Assembly (NCBI GenBank): GCA_004835665.1
Contig: RBKR01000013.1
Location: forward strand, 620,001 to 684,000
DNA length: 64,000 nt
Source of the DNA: Phoma sp. XZ068
Lineage: Eukaryota; Ascomycota; Dothideomycetes; Pleosporales; Didymellaceae
Reading direction: 5' to 3'
Below are positions 21,100 to 34,400 of this stretch, one piece after another. The number at the start of each line of letters is the position of its first letter. The first letter of the stretch is position 1. The position numbers and the translations under genes were made by a program. The notes beneath the pieces are model-generated. The model saw only the letters and a list, made by a program, of their open reading frames with translations, had not been told where the DNA came from and ran no database searches.

Positions 21100-21959
21100 G
21101 GTGGGTGGTTGATCGTGTGTTGGGTTGTGAACAGTGGAAATGCGGTGTGTACTGAGATAAGTACTGCACTGGTGGGGTAGCTTGTTCACTACGCAGTACT
21201 CGTTTCAGACTTGATCTCCAAATCTTGATCGCTCACGCTGTCTCGCGAATAGTATGCTCGGCGGTGCAAGTAAAGCAGAAAGTGTTGGTGCTGGGTAGCG
21301 GTTTCCGACGGTGGTGGGAGGCGGTGGGGTAATTCGACACTCTCTGAGCTGGTAAACAGCGTCGATTAGACTGTCGAACCTAAAAACTTTGTGGAGAGCT
21401 CGCTATATGCCGTACAAACGGGAAAACGGTGAGGCGACTGCACAGTATAGGGTGTTGAGTCTTGATCGTGCGTGTTAGACGGAACGATTGTGGCTTCCGA
21501 GAGGTATGCGCAAGCTCGGTATGCCTGCTGTGGGTGAAAATAGAGTGTACTTTGAGCGGTGAAGCCTAGTCGCCTACTGTGCGCGGTGAGGCAAACCTTG
21601 TATGGTCTCGGTGAAAAGGGTGCGGCAGGCAGGAGCCGTCGATGTTGACAGAAGCACCTGGAACGACGCGACTAATGGTTGGTAGCCAGCAGCGCCGTGA
21701 CGCACTTCAAGAGGGCGCCCGCCGTCCGTGCCAACCCTGCCATTCACAGGAGCAATGCAGCACGACATGTGGCAAGCACCGGACGAACAAGCTTGAGGCG
21801 TCAGTCCAAACGCAGAGCCGCAACATCATCCCAGTCACTCGTCTCGCTCAGCAGCTGACAGGCCGCGTTGTTCGCCTTCTGCCTGTGGCGCATGCTCTAA
21901 TACAACCGGCTATCTCCATTTCGTCCGCCGTGCAACTCACTCCCTCCTGACACAACACC
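21100..21959. promoter_or_regulatory. Divergent promoter region between UBX adaptor and ECM29
   Basis: 860 bases between two proteostasis genes read in opposite directions. GGTGAGGCAAA at 21585-21595 resembles, with a two-base insertion, the yeast proteasome-associated control element GGTGGCAAA; a weaker relative (GCGGTGAAGCC) is 25-30 bases away. No gene is visible. Confidence 0.45.
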
Positions 21960-24900
21960 ATGGCTGCAGCGCAGTCCCCCGAAGCCAAAGAGCTTGCTCT
22001 TGTCGGCAAGGTGGAGATGCGCATTGCGTTGGCCGATTCAGAAAAAAAGCTCGAAGATTTGTTGAAAGTGTACCTTGCACCGCTACTCCTCAAGCTCGGC
22101 TCCGAGCATGTTGCTGTGAGGAATAAGGTAAGATTTACATTTATCTGTGTTGTCAACACAGCCTGGTTGTTTGTCTGGTGAATACCGCTGATTGCGGTTC
22201 CTCCTAGGTCATCTCTATTTGCCAGCACATCAACACTCGTATCAAGTCACAGTATGCTTAGAACATCAAAATCGAGTCTGCAACGCGCTAATGGGTTTTT
22301 AGAGACCTTAAGCTACCAGTAGCTGCTCTTTTGAAACAATATAAAGAAAACGCAGATGTAGCCTTAATACGCCACTTCGACATACTATACATTCAGCAAG
22401 GCATTTCGCGGCTGCCAGTATCCAATAGATTGGAGCTCCTGCCCATTTTGATCCAGGGGATATCAATCGACTACGAGAAGTCAGCTCAACATGCTTCGCA
22501 GCTCTTCCACCTCATCTTGCGACTCCTTGCCCACTTCAAGCTTCCGCCCAGAGGGAGCAAGGAAGATACCGAGCTAAGGAGTACATTAGGCGTTACAGAC
22601 GAAGACGCTGCATTCTTATCTAAGTGGTTCGGCAAGCTGCTGCTGCTAACTCTTGTACGGCAGAGCACTCCAGAGGCTGCGAGCACAACAAGATGTCCCG
22701 GACTATCCGTTGAGGAGTACAAATTCCTTACGCAGCAAGGCAAGCCAGATGCTTGGGATCCCAGCTCCGATGCTGGACTTAGTCTGACAGAATCCAAGGC
22801 ATTGGTCTCACGCTTCCTGGCCAGTGGCATGTTCAAGGATGATGAGAAGTTCCTTCCAGCATTGTTCGCATCAGCAGATACCAACTCTCGAATCTCAGAA
22901 GTTGGTGAAGACATCCTGAAGCGTGTCATGCTCACTCAAGACTTGGAAGATGCTCAGTCCGTCGAGACCCTCTTTGAACTTTACTTCGGCTCGTAAGTAG
23001 TCCACTCGTTCTTGTTCGTGTACTCTTCCGTCTGAAAACCCCGGGGTTTCGATCAGGGATTACATGGCACCGCTGACGATTTACTCCTGACACGTTTTTG
23101 TTCAACCAATCTGGATTCTCTCTGTTACCGTGCTAACATGTGTGCAGCACGGCTCCTGACGGGACATTGCCAGTGAAGACTCCTTTACGGATTAGAATAC
23201 TGGGCGTGTTGTCAAAGTCGGCCAAATGTACAACCTATCCACATAAGATAGCGAAGGTCGTTGAGGATGGTCTCCTATCAGCAGAGTTGAATCCAACGAA
23301 CAAGACTGCTGGTCGAGAAGCCTCCAAATTCCGGTCTGCAATCTTCTCGCTTGTCAACTTTGTTGCTCGTCGTGGTGCAGCGTCTGACTTATCTGCTGTT
23401 GCAGTTGGTCTTGTGGGCAACCTTCGCGCTTTCATTCAGGATCAAGGCTGGCCGGCTGCAGATAGGGACCAGGACATGGTACTCCGCGGGTACGGTTACG
23501 AGACAATAGGTCTCTTGGCGAAAGCTGCACCAGAGAAGATTCTTATTGAACCAACACTAGACCTTCTGGAGTGGCTTTTCCGATCACTTCGAGAAGACTC
23601 AGCTGGCAAAGATGTGGCTGTCAGTATAGAAGAGGCGCTATCATCTGTGCTCGGTGCTTTCTCTAAGCCCTTCGACGAGTCGGTCATGCCCCGATTCAGA
23701 CAAATTCTCTTGCGGTACGCTACTGCTGGACAAGGGCCAACGCCAGCATCTGCCCACTTCACAAGAAGTACTCGGTACGTTGCCACAAGATTCGCGAATC
23801 GATGTCTTCCATACGAGGATGTTCTGGCACGATGGATCGATATCCTCGCTGTCAGCGGCGGTTCTGCAGAGCGACACGAAGTTGTGGAAGAAGGGCGGCG
23901 AGGTCTGGATCCTTATTGGTTCCAAACGTCAAATATGGCACCAGAGATTGGTCAAGAGCAGCGAAAGCTTCGCTTCCCCGACTTTAACAAGCTCGTCAAT
24001 TTCATCTTCGCTCAAGAAGGGGAAGACGAGGACGTCATGGATCTCGAAGGATCAAGTGATGTTCTCACACAAGTACAACGCTTCTATCAGCATTACCCGG
24101 GTGCATTACCAATAGTCATCAGCTTCTGCTCTCAGGTTGCTTTGCAGTCAGCCTTGGTTGAGAAGGGCATTAACGATGACGTCTCAGAGGACTGGGGACG
24201 TAAGCTGGACACATTGATGTCTACCGATCAGCGCGCCAGACAAGCTTTCCGCGCTTTTGCGGCACATGATTCGCATGGCCGTACTATTGCTGCTATTATT
24301 CGAGCTAGTTTTGATAGACTCACCCGGGACGATGTGAGTGACGTGGGCGACATTGGCAGCACAATGGTGCGGCTGTTGTCGCTCTGTCCACAGCGCTATT
24401 GGGCACTTGCGCATTTGGTCCAAGACTTTCGTGCTTTGGAACCATCTATCTTGTCAAACAACCCTGGCCGCCGCCTTGCTGCTGCCCACACATACGGCCT
24501 CCTGGCATCTCACCCGGAATGTGATCAAGCAGCGGTTCAGACGTCACTAAAACGATTCTTCGACAAACTCAGCACCTGGAAATCAGCCGTTGGCGCAGGC
24601 ATCAATCAGATCAGCGGCGTCATCATCGCACTGGGCTACTACTTCAGCAGAACGCACTGGAGAGGTAGCCAGTCGGCCAACGAACTTCCGGAAGATCACC
24701 CAGTCCATCAACTGCTCCAAACTTTATTTGAGATCTTGAAAGAGACTAGGGACGCAACACTCAAAGCCGCAGCATTCTCATGCATCGACCAACTTAGTCT
24801 CTTCCATGTCATTGCACCCTCGACCATCGCAAAGTATGCAAAGGTTGAAGACATCGCTGCACAGATCTACGAAGAGGCGAAGACAGGAACAATTAGTGCT

Positions 24901-27436
24901 ATACTCGCACTTGGCCACTTGTCTATGGTGACCGAGGAAAGTGACGAAGCCGAAGAAGCAACAGAATATAAGCTCATTGGTGACAAGCTGTACGAGCTTC
25001 ACGAGGTCCGCCAACCGGAAGTTCAGTTCTCAGTTGGCGAGGCATTGAGTTGTTTTGCAATCGGTTGGGATTCAAAGGCTCTCATTGCCGAACTTGACAT
25101 ATTACATCCTGAGCAACCTGACGAGCCATGGGATGCACCGCTGCGGACGCCCACCGGCCCAACTCGCGAAAACACTTTCAAGGCTACTCTAGAAAAGACA
25201 TTGAAGGGATGTGTACAGACCAAACCTTCGTTGAAGAAGGCTTCAGTAATCTGGCTTCTGTGTCTCCTACAGTACTGCGGTCACAAACCTGAGATGCAAG
25301 GTTACCTCGGTCAGTGTCAGGTCGCCTTCAAGAGCTGCCTCTCCGATCGTGACGAAGTTGTCCAGGAAGCCGCATCGCGAGGTCTTGGTCTAGTATACGA
25401 GAAGGGTGATCGAGAATTGAAAGATGATCTTGTTCGTGACCTTGTTGGCTCATTCTCAGACAATAAGTCGAAAATGGCAGGAACAGTGTCCGAGGATACG
25501 CAGCTCTTTGAGCCGGGTGCGTTGCCCACTGGCGATGGCAAGTCTATCACGACGTACAAAGACATCATGAGCCTTGCAGCCGAAGTTGGCGATTCGAGTC
25601 TTGTATACCGCTTCATGTCGATGGCTTCGAATAACTCCATCTGGTCCAGCCGTGCCGCTTTTGGTCGCTTCGGTCTCAGCAACATCTTCTCAGACTCAAG
25701 TGTCGATGGATATCTCGCACAAAACCCGAAGCTGTACCCAAAGCTCTATCGATACAGGTAAGTACATGTACTCTGGTGTACGTACTGGAAATACTGACGT
25801 TGCGCAGGTTCGATCCTAATCCTAACGTCCAGCGTTCTATGAACGACATCTGGAATGCTTTGGTCAAGGACTCATCAGCTACGATCGATAAGCACTTCGA
25901 TGCCATCATGGATGATCTGCTTGTCAGCATTCTGGCAAAGGAGTGGCGTGTGCGACAAGCCACGTGCGCAGCTGTTGCAGACCTTGTTCAGGGACGTGGC
26001 ATCGACAAGGTATATGAAATTCAGGTCCCATTCTCAGAACGGTTGCTAACTTTCAGTAGTATGAGAAGTATCTGACTTCGATCTGGGACAAGTGCTTCAA
26101 GGTTCTCGATGACATCAAGGAAACCGTTCGCGTTGCCGCCGCAGCTCTCGCTCGAGTACTAACTGCCATTCTCACCCGCTCTCTCGAAGCCGGTGATGCC
26201 TCCATCAAGACTGCCAACGCCCAGTTATCGCGCGTCCTTCCATTCCTCTTCTCAACATCTGGTCTCGAGTCCTCTGCGGAAGAAGTACGCATGTTCTCTG
26301 TCCACACTCTCCTCCAAATCGTCAAAAAGGCCAGTGCCAAAACCCTCAACCCGCATGTTCCCGAGCTTGTCGAACGCCTGCTCGGTTTACTGAGCAGTCT
26401 CGAGCCTGAGGCAGTGAATTACATTCATCTTAATGCCTCGAAATACAACCTCACCGCGCAGAAAATCGATGACATGCGACTCGCATCCGTGCGCTCCTCC
26501 CCACTCACCGAATCCATAGAACGTTGCCTCGACCTCGCTGACGCGGATACCATGAAAGCGCTCATCCCCCGCCTAGAAGCGGCCATGAAGTCTGCTGTTG
26601 GACTCCCATCTAAGGTGGGATGTAGCCGCATCCTCGTCACGCTCGCAACACGCCATCGGTTCCTGTTCAGCCCGTACGCCGACCACTTCTTGAAACTCAT
26701 ACACAAGCACATTCACGACCGCAACGAAACTGTATCCTCCAGTTATGCAGCGGCATCAGGTTACGTTGCACGTCTCGCATCCGACAAGCAACTCCTTTCC
26801 ACCATCTCCTTTGCGAAAAAGCAGTACTTCGAGACTGAAGAAGGCTCAGACCGCGCGCGTCTCCTCGCAGGTGACATGATCCACGCCATCAGCCAGCACG
26901 CAACAGACAGATTCACAAGTCTGGCAGCAGAGCTACTACCGTTTGTCTTCCTCGCGAAGCACGACGGCGAAGAGCACGTGAAGAAGGCGTTCACCGAGAC
27001 GTGGGACGAGCACGTTGCCGGGTCACGAAGCGTGGCGCTGTATCTTAGCGAGATCCTCGCTCTTTGCAACCAACACCTTGAGTCCCGCCAGTGGGCCATC
27101 AAACATACAGCTGCCAAGGCTGTTGCAGATACTGTTCTAACCATCACTTCTGCGGTCGGCAGCGAGAACCTCGATAAGGCGGCCGCAGAGAAGATCTGGC
27201 CTGTGCTAGATAAGGCGTTGAGCGGCAAGAGCTGGGAGGGCAAAGAGGTTGTTCTCGATGCTTTTGTGCGGTTTGTCGAGCGTGGGGAGGCGTGGTGGAA
27301 GGAGGAGGGTAAGGGGGCGAGGGTGAAGGAGTTGGAGAAGGTTGCGATCAGGGAGGCGAAGAGGAAGGAAGGGGCAAATGAGAAGGTTGTTAAGCCTGCG
27401 TTGGATAAGTTGAAGGAGCATTTGGGTAGTGCGTAG
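21960..27436 (+). CDS. ECM29: Proteasome adaptor and scaffold protein ECM29
   Basis: Six exons, 21960-22127, 22208-22251, 22303-22992, 23148-25757, 25808-26009 and 26060-27436, code 1,696 residues with all phases consistent. The protein is almost entirely alpha-helical HEAT-like repeats. The N-terminus (KVEMRIALADSEKKLEDLL, then HFDILYIQQGI) and the later block beginning KDIMSLAAEVGDSSLVYRF are hallmarks of Ecm29. Ecm29 tethers the 20S core to the 19S regulatory particle, inhibits faulty proteasomes and links proteasomes to motors and endosomes. The third intron (155 bases) is longer than the rest and contains a perfect 14-base palindrome. The last intron ends in a tandem acceptor, CAGTAG; only the downstream AG keeps the frame. 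Confidence 0.94.
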
Positions 27437-28203
27437 AGATAGAAGTAGATTTAAGACGGGAGATTCGTATCAATGTTTGAATTGTACTGCGATTTAGTTT
27501 GGGCTTTTGTCGTTCACGATTCGCGGCGTACTGCAATTTCCAAGCGAGAAATCACGAACCATAACTGCTTCCAACATGCGGAAGTGTGTGATGATTAGAT
27601 TCAGTTGATCTAGGTCCTAGAGTCGAGTTGTGCCTCGACCTTGCAACATAAAGTGGGATGATGGCGACGTATTCAAGTATGCGGATCACTACATTCTCAC
27701 CTTCTCTCATCTCAGGAGACACCGTCGTAGACTTCTCACTCGTGCATTCAATATAGCTAAGTAATGATAGCGACATGCCGTAGCATCCGCAGACAGATCA
27801 AATAAACCCGCTCCCCAACCCTGAGCTCGCGATGCGTACATGGCTGCTCTTCGCTCCCTCAGTACCGACAGAACCCGTACGTGGCAAAATTGTACAAAGT
27901 GACAAAACACCGAGTGTGATGCAAGGGAAGCCGAGCGCAACAGCCTCGAAGCTAAGCAGACGCGCCCCTACTTTTCTCTCTCGTCAATAATACAGTGGGC
28001 GACCGATTGCGGTGTTTGAAGAAAAAAGTTGTTTAACGCCGGTGAATGCAGTCTCTTCCTGATAACCCTCCTTGGTCGTGGCTTTGGCCCAACCTAAAAT
28101 TACCTCCATTTGCTATTGTTGAAGAAGCGCGCCGAAGCAGGCAATAGTGATTGTGCTGGCGTAGTTGAGAAGTACAATCCGGCGAATAGATTGTGCAATG
28201 CGA
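27437..28203. other. Convergent intergenic region
   Basis: 3' flanks of ECM29 and SET1. Short frames only; I see no gene. Confidence 0.6.
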
Positions 28204-31200
28204 TCAGTTGAGGAAGCCCTTGCAGCCAATGGAGCCGCAAAGACAGGGGATACGGTCGGTGGCGTCCATCTCGCGTTCGAACTTGTAGTCGTAGGTAAGT
28301 TCCTCGTCTGCAAAATGTTAGTATGGTGGCTTGATATATCTCGTGAGGGAGTAGCTGACCTTGGCTGATGTCTCGTAAAGCATAGATGACAATGCGCTTC
28401 GAGTTGTCGACTCGGATGATCTTCGCTGTACAGTTTGGTGTACAGCTGTGGTTGATGAAACGCGCAATGCCACCCATTTTCGTAGCATCAATGACCGTAT
28501 CTTCGTCAATACGGAAGAGGTAACTGGAACCAACACCTTGCATGTCATACTTGGCTTCGCGCAGATCTGCGACGCGCTGTCGCACTCTATCACCGACGTA
28601 CTCAATGATCATGTCGTTTGCAGCAATGTTTTCCTCGGCGTACAGTCCCCAGTTGTGGATCGCAGATCGGTCGAACTTGACGAGCTTCTTGCGCTTCTTC
28701 AGTTGATTGAAGCGCAAAGCATCACCTTCAGCACCGGAAACCTTAGAGATGTTGATGTCGTTGACCATACGACGGTTGTTGGCACGATTTGCGCGAGAGT
28801 TGGCAGTGGATGTCTTCTGCGAACTAGTCTGGAACTTGAAGCCCTCCACAGAAATGACGGATTTGTCTTCCTGCTTCGCTCGTCGTTGACGTTCCTCGCG
28901 CTCCCTGACGACGCGAATGCGATGAGGTAGATACTTCGACTTCTCGGATTCGCGAATCTTCTTGATACCCTCGGTCCTCGCTGATCCAGTGGGATTGGGC
29001 ACGTAGTAGCCTTCGATCTTGGTCTCCTTGCGTGACACACCTGCTTCGCCAGAGTTGTTGAGGTGTTTGATTGACTTCTGCTTCCAAGCCCAGGACTGCG
29101 CATCCTGGATCTTAGCTGCGACTACCGACTGCATGGCGAGTTTAAGGACCTTGAGATCCTCTTCGTCCTTGAGCATATGCTGCCAGCCATCGATGTCCAT
29201 CACGACACTGAGATCATCCTCCACTGTTTTCCGGGGTTCGTCTGAGGACACGCCCCAGCAGACAGAGCTGCGATCGTCTTCTTCCGGCGTTTCTTCAGCG
29301 ACAGAGGCTTCTGCGATCAGTTCGGGCTTCTTGACTTCAGCGAGCTTCTCTTCCACAGCTTCCGCAACTTCTGCAACCTCTTCTGTAATCTCTGCCTTTG
29401 CAGCCTTGACTTCCTCCTCAAGCTGCTTCTTTGTCTTCTTCCTTGACTTAGGAATAGGCTTCTTGACAGGGGCAGGTATTTCCTTTTCGGTGGTTTCGAT
29501 GGGTTTGGAATCGTCGTCCTCCTGGGTAACAATGACTGTAGGCTCGAGTTTGTCTTCAGGTGGTGTTTCCACCCCAAAGATTGCGTCCGCCTCTTGTTCG
29601 ATCTTTCGCAATCGCCTGAAGCCTTTGAGTGCTTTGTCTGCTTTCTTCCAGATGGGTGAAGAGCGTGGAAGAATAGCAAGTACTTGCTCCAACTCTTTCT
29701 CTGCCATGTTTTCTGGGTCTTTGTGGATACAATGAGCAAGCAAACTCCTAGCGTGCGTGTCGTCCATTTCTTCATCGCTGTCCTCACCCCACCCAGTCTC
29801 GATGCGCCGTCGCTTTGCGCGATGCGCTCTTGAGGATTCCTCCTCATCTTCAACGTCGGTAGAGTGAGCGCGGCTGATGGGGCGGCTTTCCTGCTCTTCC
29901 GTGCCTCGTGTGAGTGTACTTCGACCCTCATCATCTGAGTCTTCCGCAGGCTCGAACATCTCCAGCATCTGTCGATGAAGACCACGTGCAATCTTTGGCT
30001 TAGGCGCGGATGCCTTCCTTCGCTCATCTGCAAAAGCATTGACGACTCGAAGAGGCTTCTTTCCCCGCCTGTTGTGGTCGAGAGGCCCAAGAGCGTTGCG
30101 ACCGCGTCGTCCAGCAAAGCCTGCATGGCGCCCTTTGGGAGTTACCGCTGCAAAAGGATCCAATGCGGATGTTAGCATCGACGGGAGACTGATACTGTTC
30201 TCCTTCGTCTGTGGGTCCTGGATGTTCAGCTTTCGGCGCTTTGCGGCCTGACGTTCTGAAGACATGATATCTAGCAAAGCAGGACCTGCAATGCGAGTCT
30301 TGATATCTCCAAGCAACTTCTCGGACAGCTCATGCTTGAGCTGATCAAGAGCTGCTAAGACAGGATCCAGCGAATCTGCCCGTTGCTTCTTCTCGAGCTC
30401 CAGGTCGGCGGCTTCCTCTTCGGCAATCCGCTCTTCAATAGCCTTTCGCTTTTTGTCCGCTATGACCCGCTCTGGGCTCGGGCTTCGCTCGTATTGTGGG
30501 TCGCCGTACTGATTACATTCCATGTTCATCACATATGTAAACAATGCCTGCATGTGACACTCGCGAAAGCATCGTACGGTCTCGTCTTCTCCTCTTTTCG
30601 ACTCTTCGAATGTGACGTAGTACCCAGTCTGATCGCATCGAACCGCACTCCATTTGAAGTTCTTTAGGCGCCTCTTTAGATGATCGATGGTTGTGCTCAG
30701 CACAGGCACGTATTGGTGAGCGATGAACAGGTACGGTGTTCGCTTCATCGTAGGTTTGATCGGCTCTCGTTCGATGAGATAGGAAAGCGCTGCCTTGCGT
30801 GACAAAGGTTCTCGAGCTACCGGTACCGGTGGGCGCGTACCTTTCCCAGAAGGTCCTTTAGGCACGTTTGCTGGCAGATCGAAGCCAGCCGCAACCGAGG
30901 GAGTGGGAATCTTGGGTGTTTGCGCGGCGAGCTTAGCTCGTAGCTTCTCCTGCTCTTTACGAGTCTGCTGCACCGCCATGTCTACAAGCTTTGCGCATCT
31001 TCTACCTTCGCGGTCTGTGTGGACCCTGACTGGATGCATGCCTGCACCAATACGCTGGCCTGTGCCTTCCCGCTCTGCACGTTTTGCTGATGTCGAGGCT
31101 TTGATCGCCGGCGCATTGCGCATGAGCGTGGTATCGCGGAATTTGATGAGACATATTCCTAGAGGACTGCCGTTGTCTGGGTGGACCTGGTTCTGAAGCT

Positions 31201-31872
31201 TCTCGACTTCGCCATAGGTGGAGAAGAATCCGCGCAGTTGAGCATCCGCGGTTAGTGGGTCGAAACCGGTGACAACTACTTGTGTGGCCGGGCCAGGGCC
31301 GCAGGATATGCGCGCATCGAAAGCGTACGGTTTGGCAACATAAGGCGCTAATCGCAGCTTGGTCTTTGGCGCAGCTGGGCCCACGGTCTTGATGGCGTAG
31401 GCACCCGTACTATAGCCAGCAATGGCAAGACGGGGATCTGGCGGGGGAGATGGGTCGCCCTGTAACACACGTTAAGTTAGCCTTAATGTCACAGGGCGAC
31501 CGCATCTGGTCATATCAAGTGTAGCCTTCATACCTTGTCCAGTATCTGCTTATATGTCGGCGGCCGTGATTGGCGAGCCTTTTTGTCCAACTTCGAGTCG
31601 AGGAGCGGGTCGTATGTAATGCGCTGACCGAGTACGCCATCTGCAGGGAAGATTGATACCCGCGTCTCGGGCGGTGTGTTTATGGGTGTGATGGTGTCGG
31701 TGCCATTGATTGGTGCGCTTGACGGCGCTGCACGCGAGGCGGCAGTCTTGTTCATCGTATCGTATGAAGACCTCGAGGACCGCGGGCTGGGCAGCTTGCC
31801 AGGCGGCGACGAGTCTGTATTGGTCAAGGGTGTGAGGGCTTGCAGTGTTATCCGTTGACCAGAACGCGACAT
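28204..31872 (-). CDS. SET1: Histone H3 lysine-4 methyltransferase SET1 (COMPASS subunit)
   Basis: Three exons, 31534-31872, 28360-31459 and 28204-28307, give 1,180 residues. Order: a Ser/Pro-rich N-terminus; an RRM-like domain (about 165-245, TQVVVTGFDPLTADAQLRGFF); a second SET-associated RNA-binding region (about 330-410, beginning PYLFIAHQYVPVLSTTI); a long charged linker; the N-SET region (about 900-1020); and the catalytic SET domain from about 1036 (HNWGLYAEENI, then NHSCTPNC near 1116). The last intron splits the SET domain, and the final exon supplies DEELTYDYKF and the zinc-binding post-SET CLCGSIGCKG. Set1 in the COMPASS complex is the fungal H3K4 methyltransferase, acting at active promoters and in silencing. 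All catalytic motifs are intact. Confidence 0.96.
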
Positions 31873-33653
31873 GGTGCTAGGCGCCGAGAGTGGGGAGTGT
31901 GGTGGTTCTGCGCAGAAGCGGAGGGGGTGGTCGAGGTGTCCAGGTCGGGGCCGTTCAGCAGGTGGTAGGAGCGCCGCTCATTGTTGACGAGTGAAGGCGT
32001 GCTGAAAGGTGCTGGGGCCTGAGCAGGCGGGCGGCGGCGGAAGACACCTTCACCTTCACCGTCAAGGCTGCCTCGGTCTGCGCGACGCGACGTTCTCTGT
32101 CGCAGTGCCTTCTCGTATGCACACTGTGTCTCTCTGCCGGCATCGGCTCACTGCCAATACTCGTATACCGGCCGTCTGCTGCAACGGCGCACCACAGTAG
32201 CTGGTGTCCGTCAATCTAGCAGTCCTTTCCTCGCGCCATTACTGTATTAGGGGTTGTTGTGTTGAGAGGACCGAAACAATATCAGACGCGGTCGACTCGG
32301 CGGGCCTGCAGGGTGGAAAGGATGGGATCCACACGCGCGACCGACGCGTGCGAGCGTGCCGGCAACTCACAACTCGCTCGACGCGGCTGAAATGGGGCGG
32401 GAAATTGAAAGATGGAACAGGCGAGCACGCAGCAGCACTTCGCGGAGGCAGACGGCTGGCGGCAGGCGGTGGTGGTTCGGAATGAGGTCGCTGAAGATTA
32501 GGTCCAGCGGACGTTGGAGCGCGCACGGGCTGCATTTTCCCAGAAAGCGCCCCTGGCCAACGCCGTCTTGCCTCGACATCCAACCATCACCAATCCATCG
32601 AACAACTCAACACGGCGACGCACGCACAAAGGAGTCGCGCACGCTTCTGCATGAGACTCTGAATCATAATTCTGCTCAGGGACCCCGTCACGCCCATGCG
32701 CATCGACTTCTCGCGCGGCATGCCTCACAGTGGTCGTTCAGCCCACCGACGTCATCGCTCCCCGCACCGACTATCATGGCAAGACGGCCTGGCATTGTAT
32801 CAAAGACACTTGTAGTCGACCGAGTCTTGCTATGACTGCGACACATGTCTATGGCTTGAGGATGAACAAGGCTCACGTGAGGGCTGTCCTCTGCTTTGAC
32901 CAAGCCAAGCACACGACACAAGGATGTCAAGCACGCACGAACAACGATCGCCTTCCCACAAGCAACATTAGACCTGGGTGTAATCACAGACAAAATAGTA
33001 CTGTCCAAAAGTGCTGTCGCGAAGATGCCAGTGACGGACATTGCCAACACGGGCTGCTCAGCTGATTCACAGTGTATAGGACAAAGGCAGGACGACTGAT
33101 CGTACCAGCACAACGGTCACGTATCAACGATAATTGAACATCGACACATGGAAGGAGAACGATTCGTCGCTCTAGCACAAGCAGATTCGTGCATCGACTC
33201 CACACCGTATCGTGTGCCTTTAGAGCTAAACCGAACACCCAATCCTGACACTGCACGTAACATGCGTCGAGACGGCACTCTAGGCCTAGTACGTTGGATT
33301 GATACGTAGGAATAATGAAGTGGGTTTGATGTTCCGGTGAATCCGAGAATTTCATGGTGGTGGTTGGCCGACTCAGCATGCGCAAAAGCTTCACGTAGAA
33401 CAGAATCATACCTAGCGCAGTTGAACGAGTATTGATTTCCTATCATGTGAGGGTATGCCCTCAGATTAAGACTGCACTTGACTTTGGACACGCCCGGACT
33501 CAGCTGTCTTGCAATGTAGCCGGTAGCTCAAACACCCACTAGAGCTTCCTCCCATCTTGACATATCTGAACCATGCATTGTTTTTATACTTCGTGTTGTT
33601 ACTTCCTATTTCCCTCGTGTCTCCGGCGTGTCTCAGACAGACTCGCTCATCAT
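31873..33653. other. Long intergenic region upstream of SET1
   Basis: 1,781 bases holding the SET1 promoter and the RIB4 3' flank. Several open frames exist on both strands near 32200-33500, but they have low-complexity composition (Arg/Ser/His-rich), lack convincing start context and match no family I know. I see no supportable gene. Confidence 0.5.
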
Positions 33654-34400
33654 CTAATCCACATACTTGCCCTCAACCCACCCCCTCCTCTTGATCCCCA
33701 ACTCAACCGCCGCACTCCCCCAATCACTCCCATGGTTATGCCCCTCGTTCTTCCCCGCGCCCGCAATCCCCGCACGATGCAGACCCTGCTCCTCGCTCAA
33801 CAGCGTCAACAAGCCAAAAATAACAGGTACATTGCCATCGAGCTGCAGGCGCATCAACCCATGGCTCACCGCATCAGCAATGTACTCGAAATGCATTGTC
33901 TCGCCCTTGATCAGCACGCCAATAGCGATAATCGCATCGAACGGCGCGGTGCTCTTCTCGCCCGCGGTTGAGCCAGACACGCTGAGCTTCGTCAGGTCTG
34001 AGGCTGAGCCTAGTAGGTCTGCGGCTGCGCCGACGACGCCCGTGGACGAGGATTGCACTTGCGACGCCGAGTAGAGCTGCTTGACGGCGTAGGGGAGCTC
34101 GTATGAGCCGGGCACGCTTTGGATTACGACGTTCTCGTCTTTGACGCCGGCGGCTGCGAGGGCCTTCTTGGTGCCGTCGAGGAGGGCGTCGATGATGGTT
34201 GTGTTCCAGCGCGCGTGGATGATGCCGATGCGGAGGCCGGAGCCTGGGAGAGCGTCAGTATGTCTCAATGGGAAGGCAATGCCGGGTGAATGGTATAGTT
34301 GTGTGGAGATACGTGTAGATACATAGAGAGCTCAGGCGGGGATGGCGGGGTACTCACCATCGTAGCTCTTGGGCTCGCCGGGACCTTTGAGAATAGCCAT
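33654..34400 (-). CDS. RIB4: 6,7-dimethyl-8-ribityllumazine synthase (riboflavin biosynthesis)
   Basis: Two exons, 34358-34400 and 33654-34243, with a 114-base intron, give 210 residues. The enzyme condenses 5-amino-6-ribitylaminouracil with 3,4-dihydroxy-2-butanone 4-phosphate, the penultimate step of riboflavin synthesis. Signatures: RIGIIHARWN near the N-terminus, the VPGSYELPYAVK substrate loop, and KGETMHFEYIADAVSHGLM with the catalytic His. Compared with the roughly 155-residue bacterial enzyme it has a Ser/Ala/Gly-rich insertion of about 40 residues between YSASQV and PFDAIIAIG, a feature I associate with filamentous fungal RIB4 proteins. Probably cytosolic. The first exon supplies only 14 residues (MAILKGPGEPKSYD). 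Confidence 0.95.

Noticed and set aside
29317..30126. A 269-codon frame within SET1 on the same strand
   Set aside because: It lies inside the SET1 linker in another frame, and its composition is Arg/Ser/Leu shadow sequence.
32239..32835. Overlapping open frames on both strands upstream of SET1
   Set aside because: Arg/Ser/His-rich low-complexity translations, no start context, and mutual antisense overlap; more likely promoter DNA.
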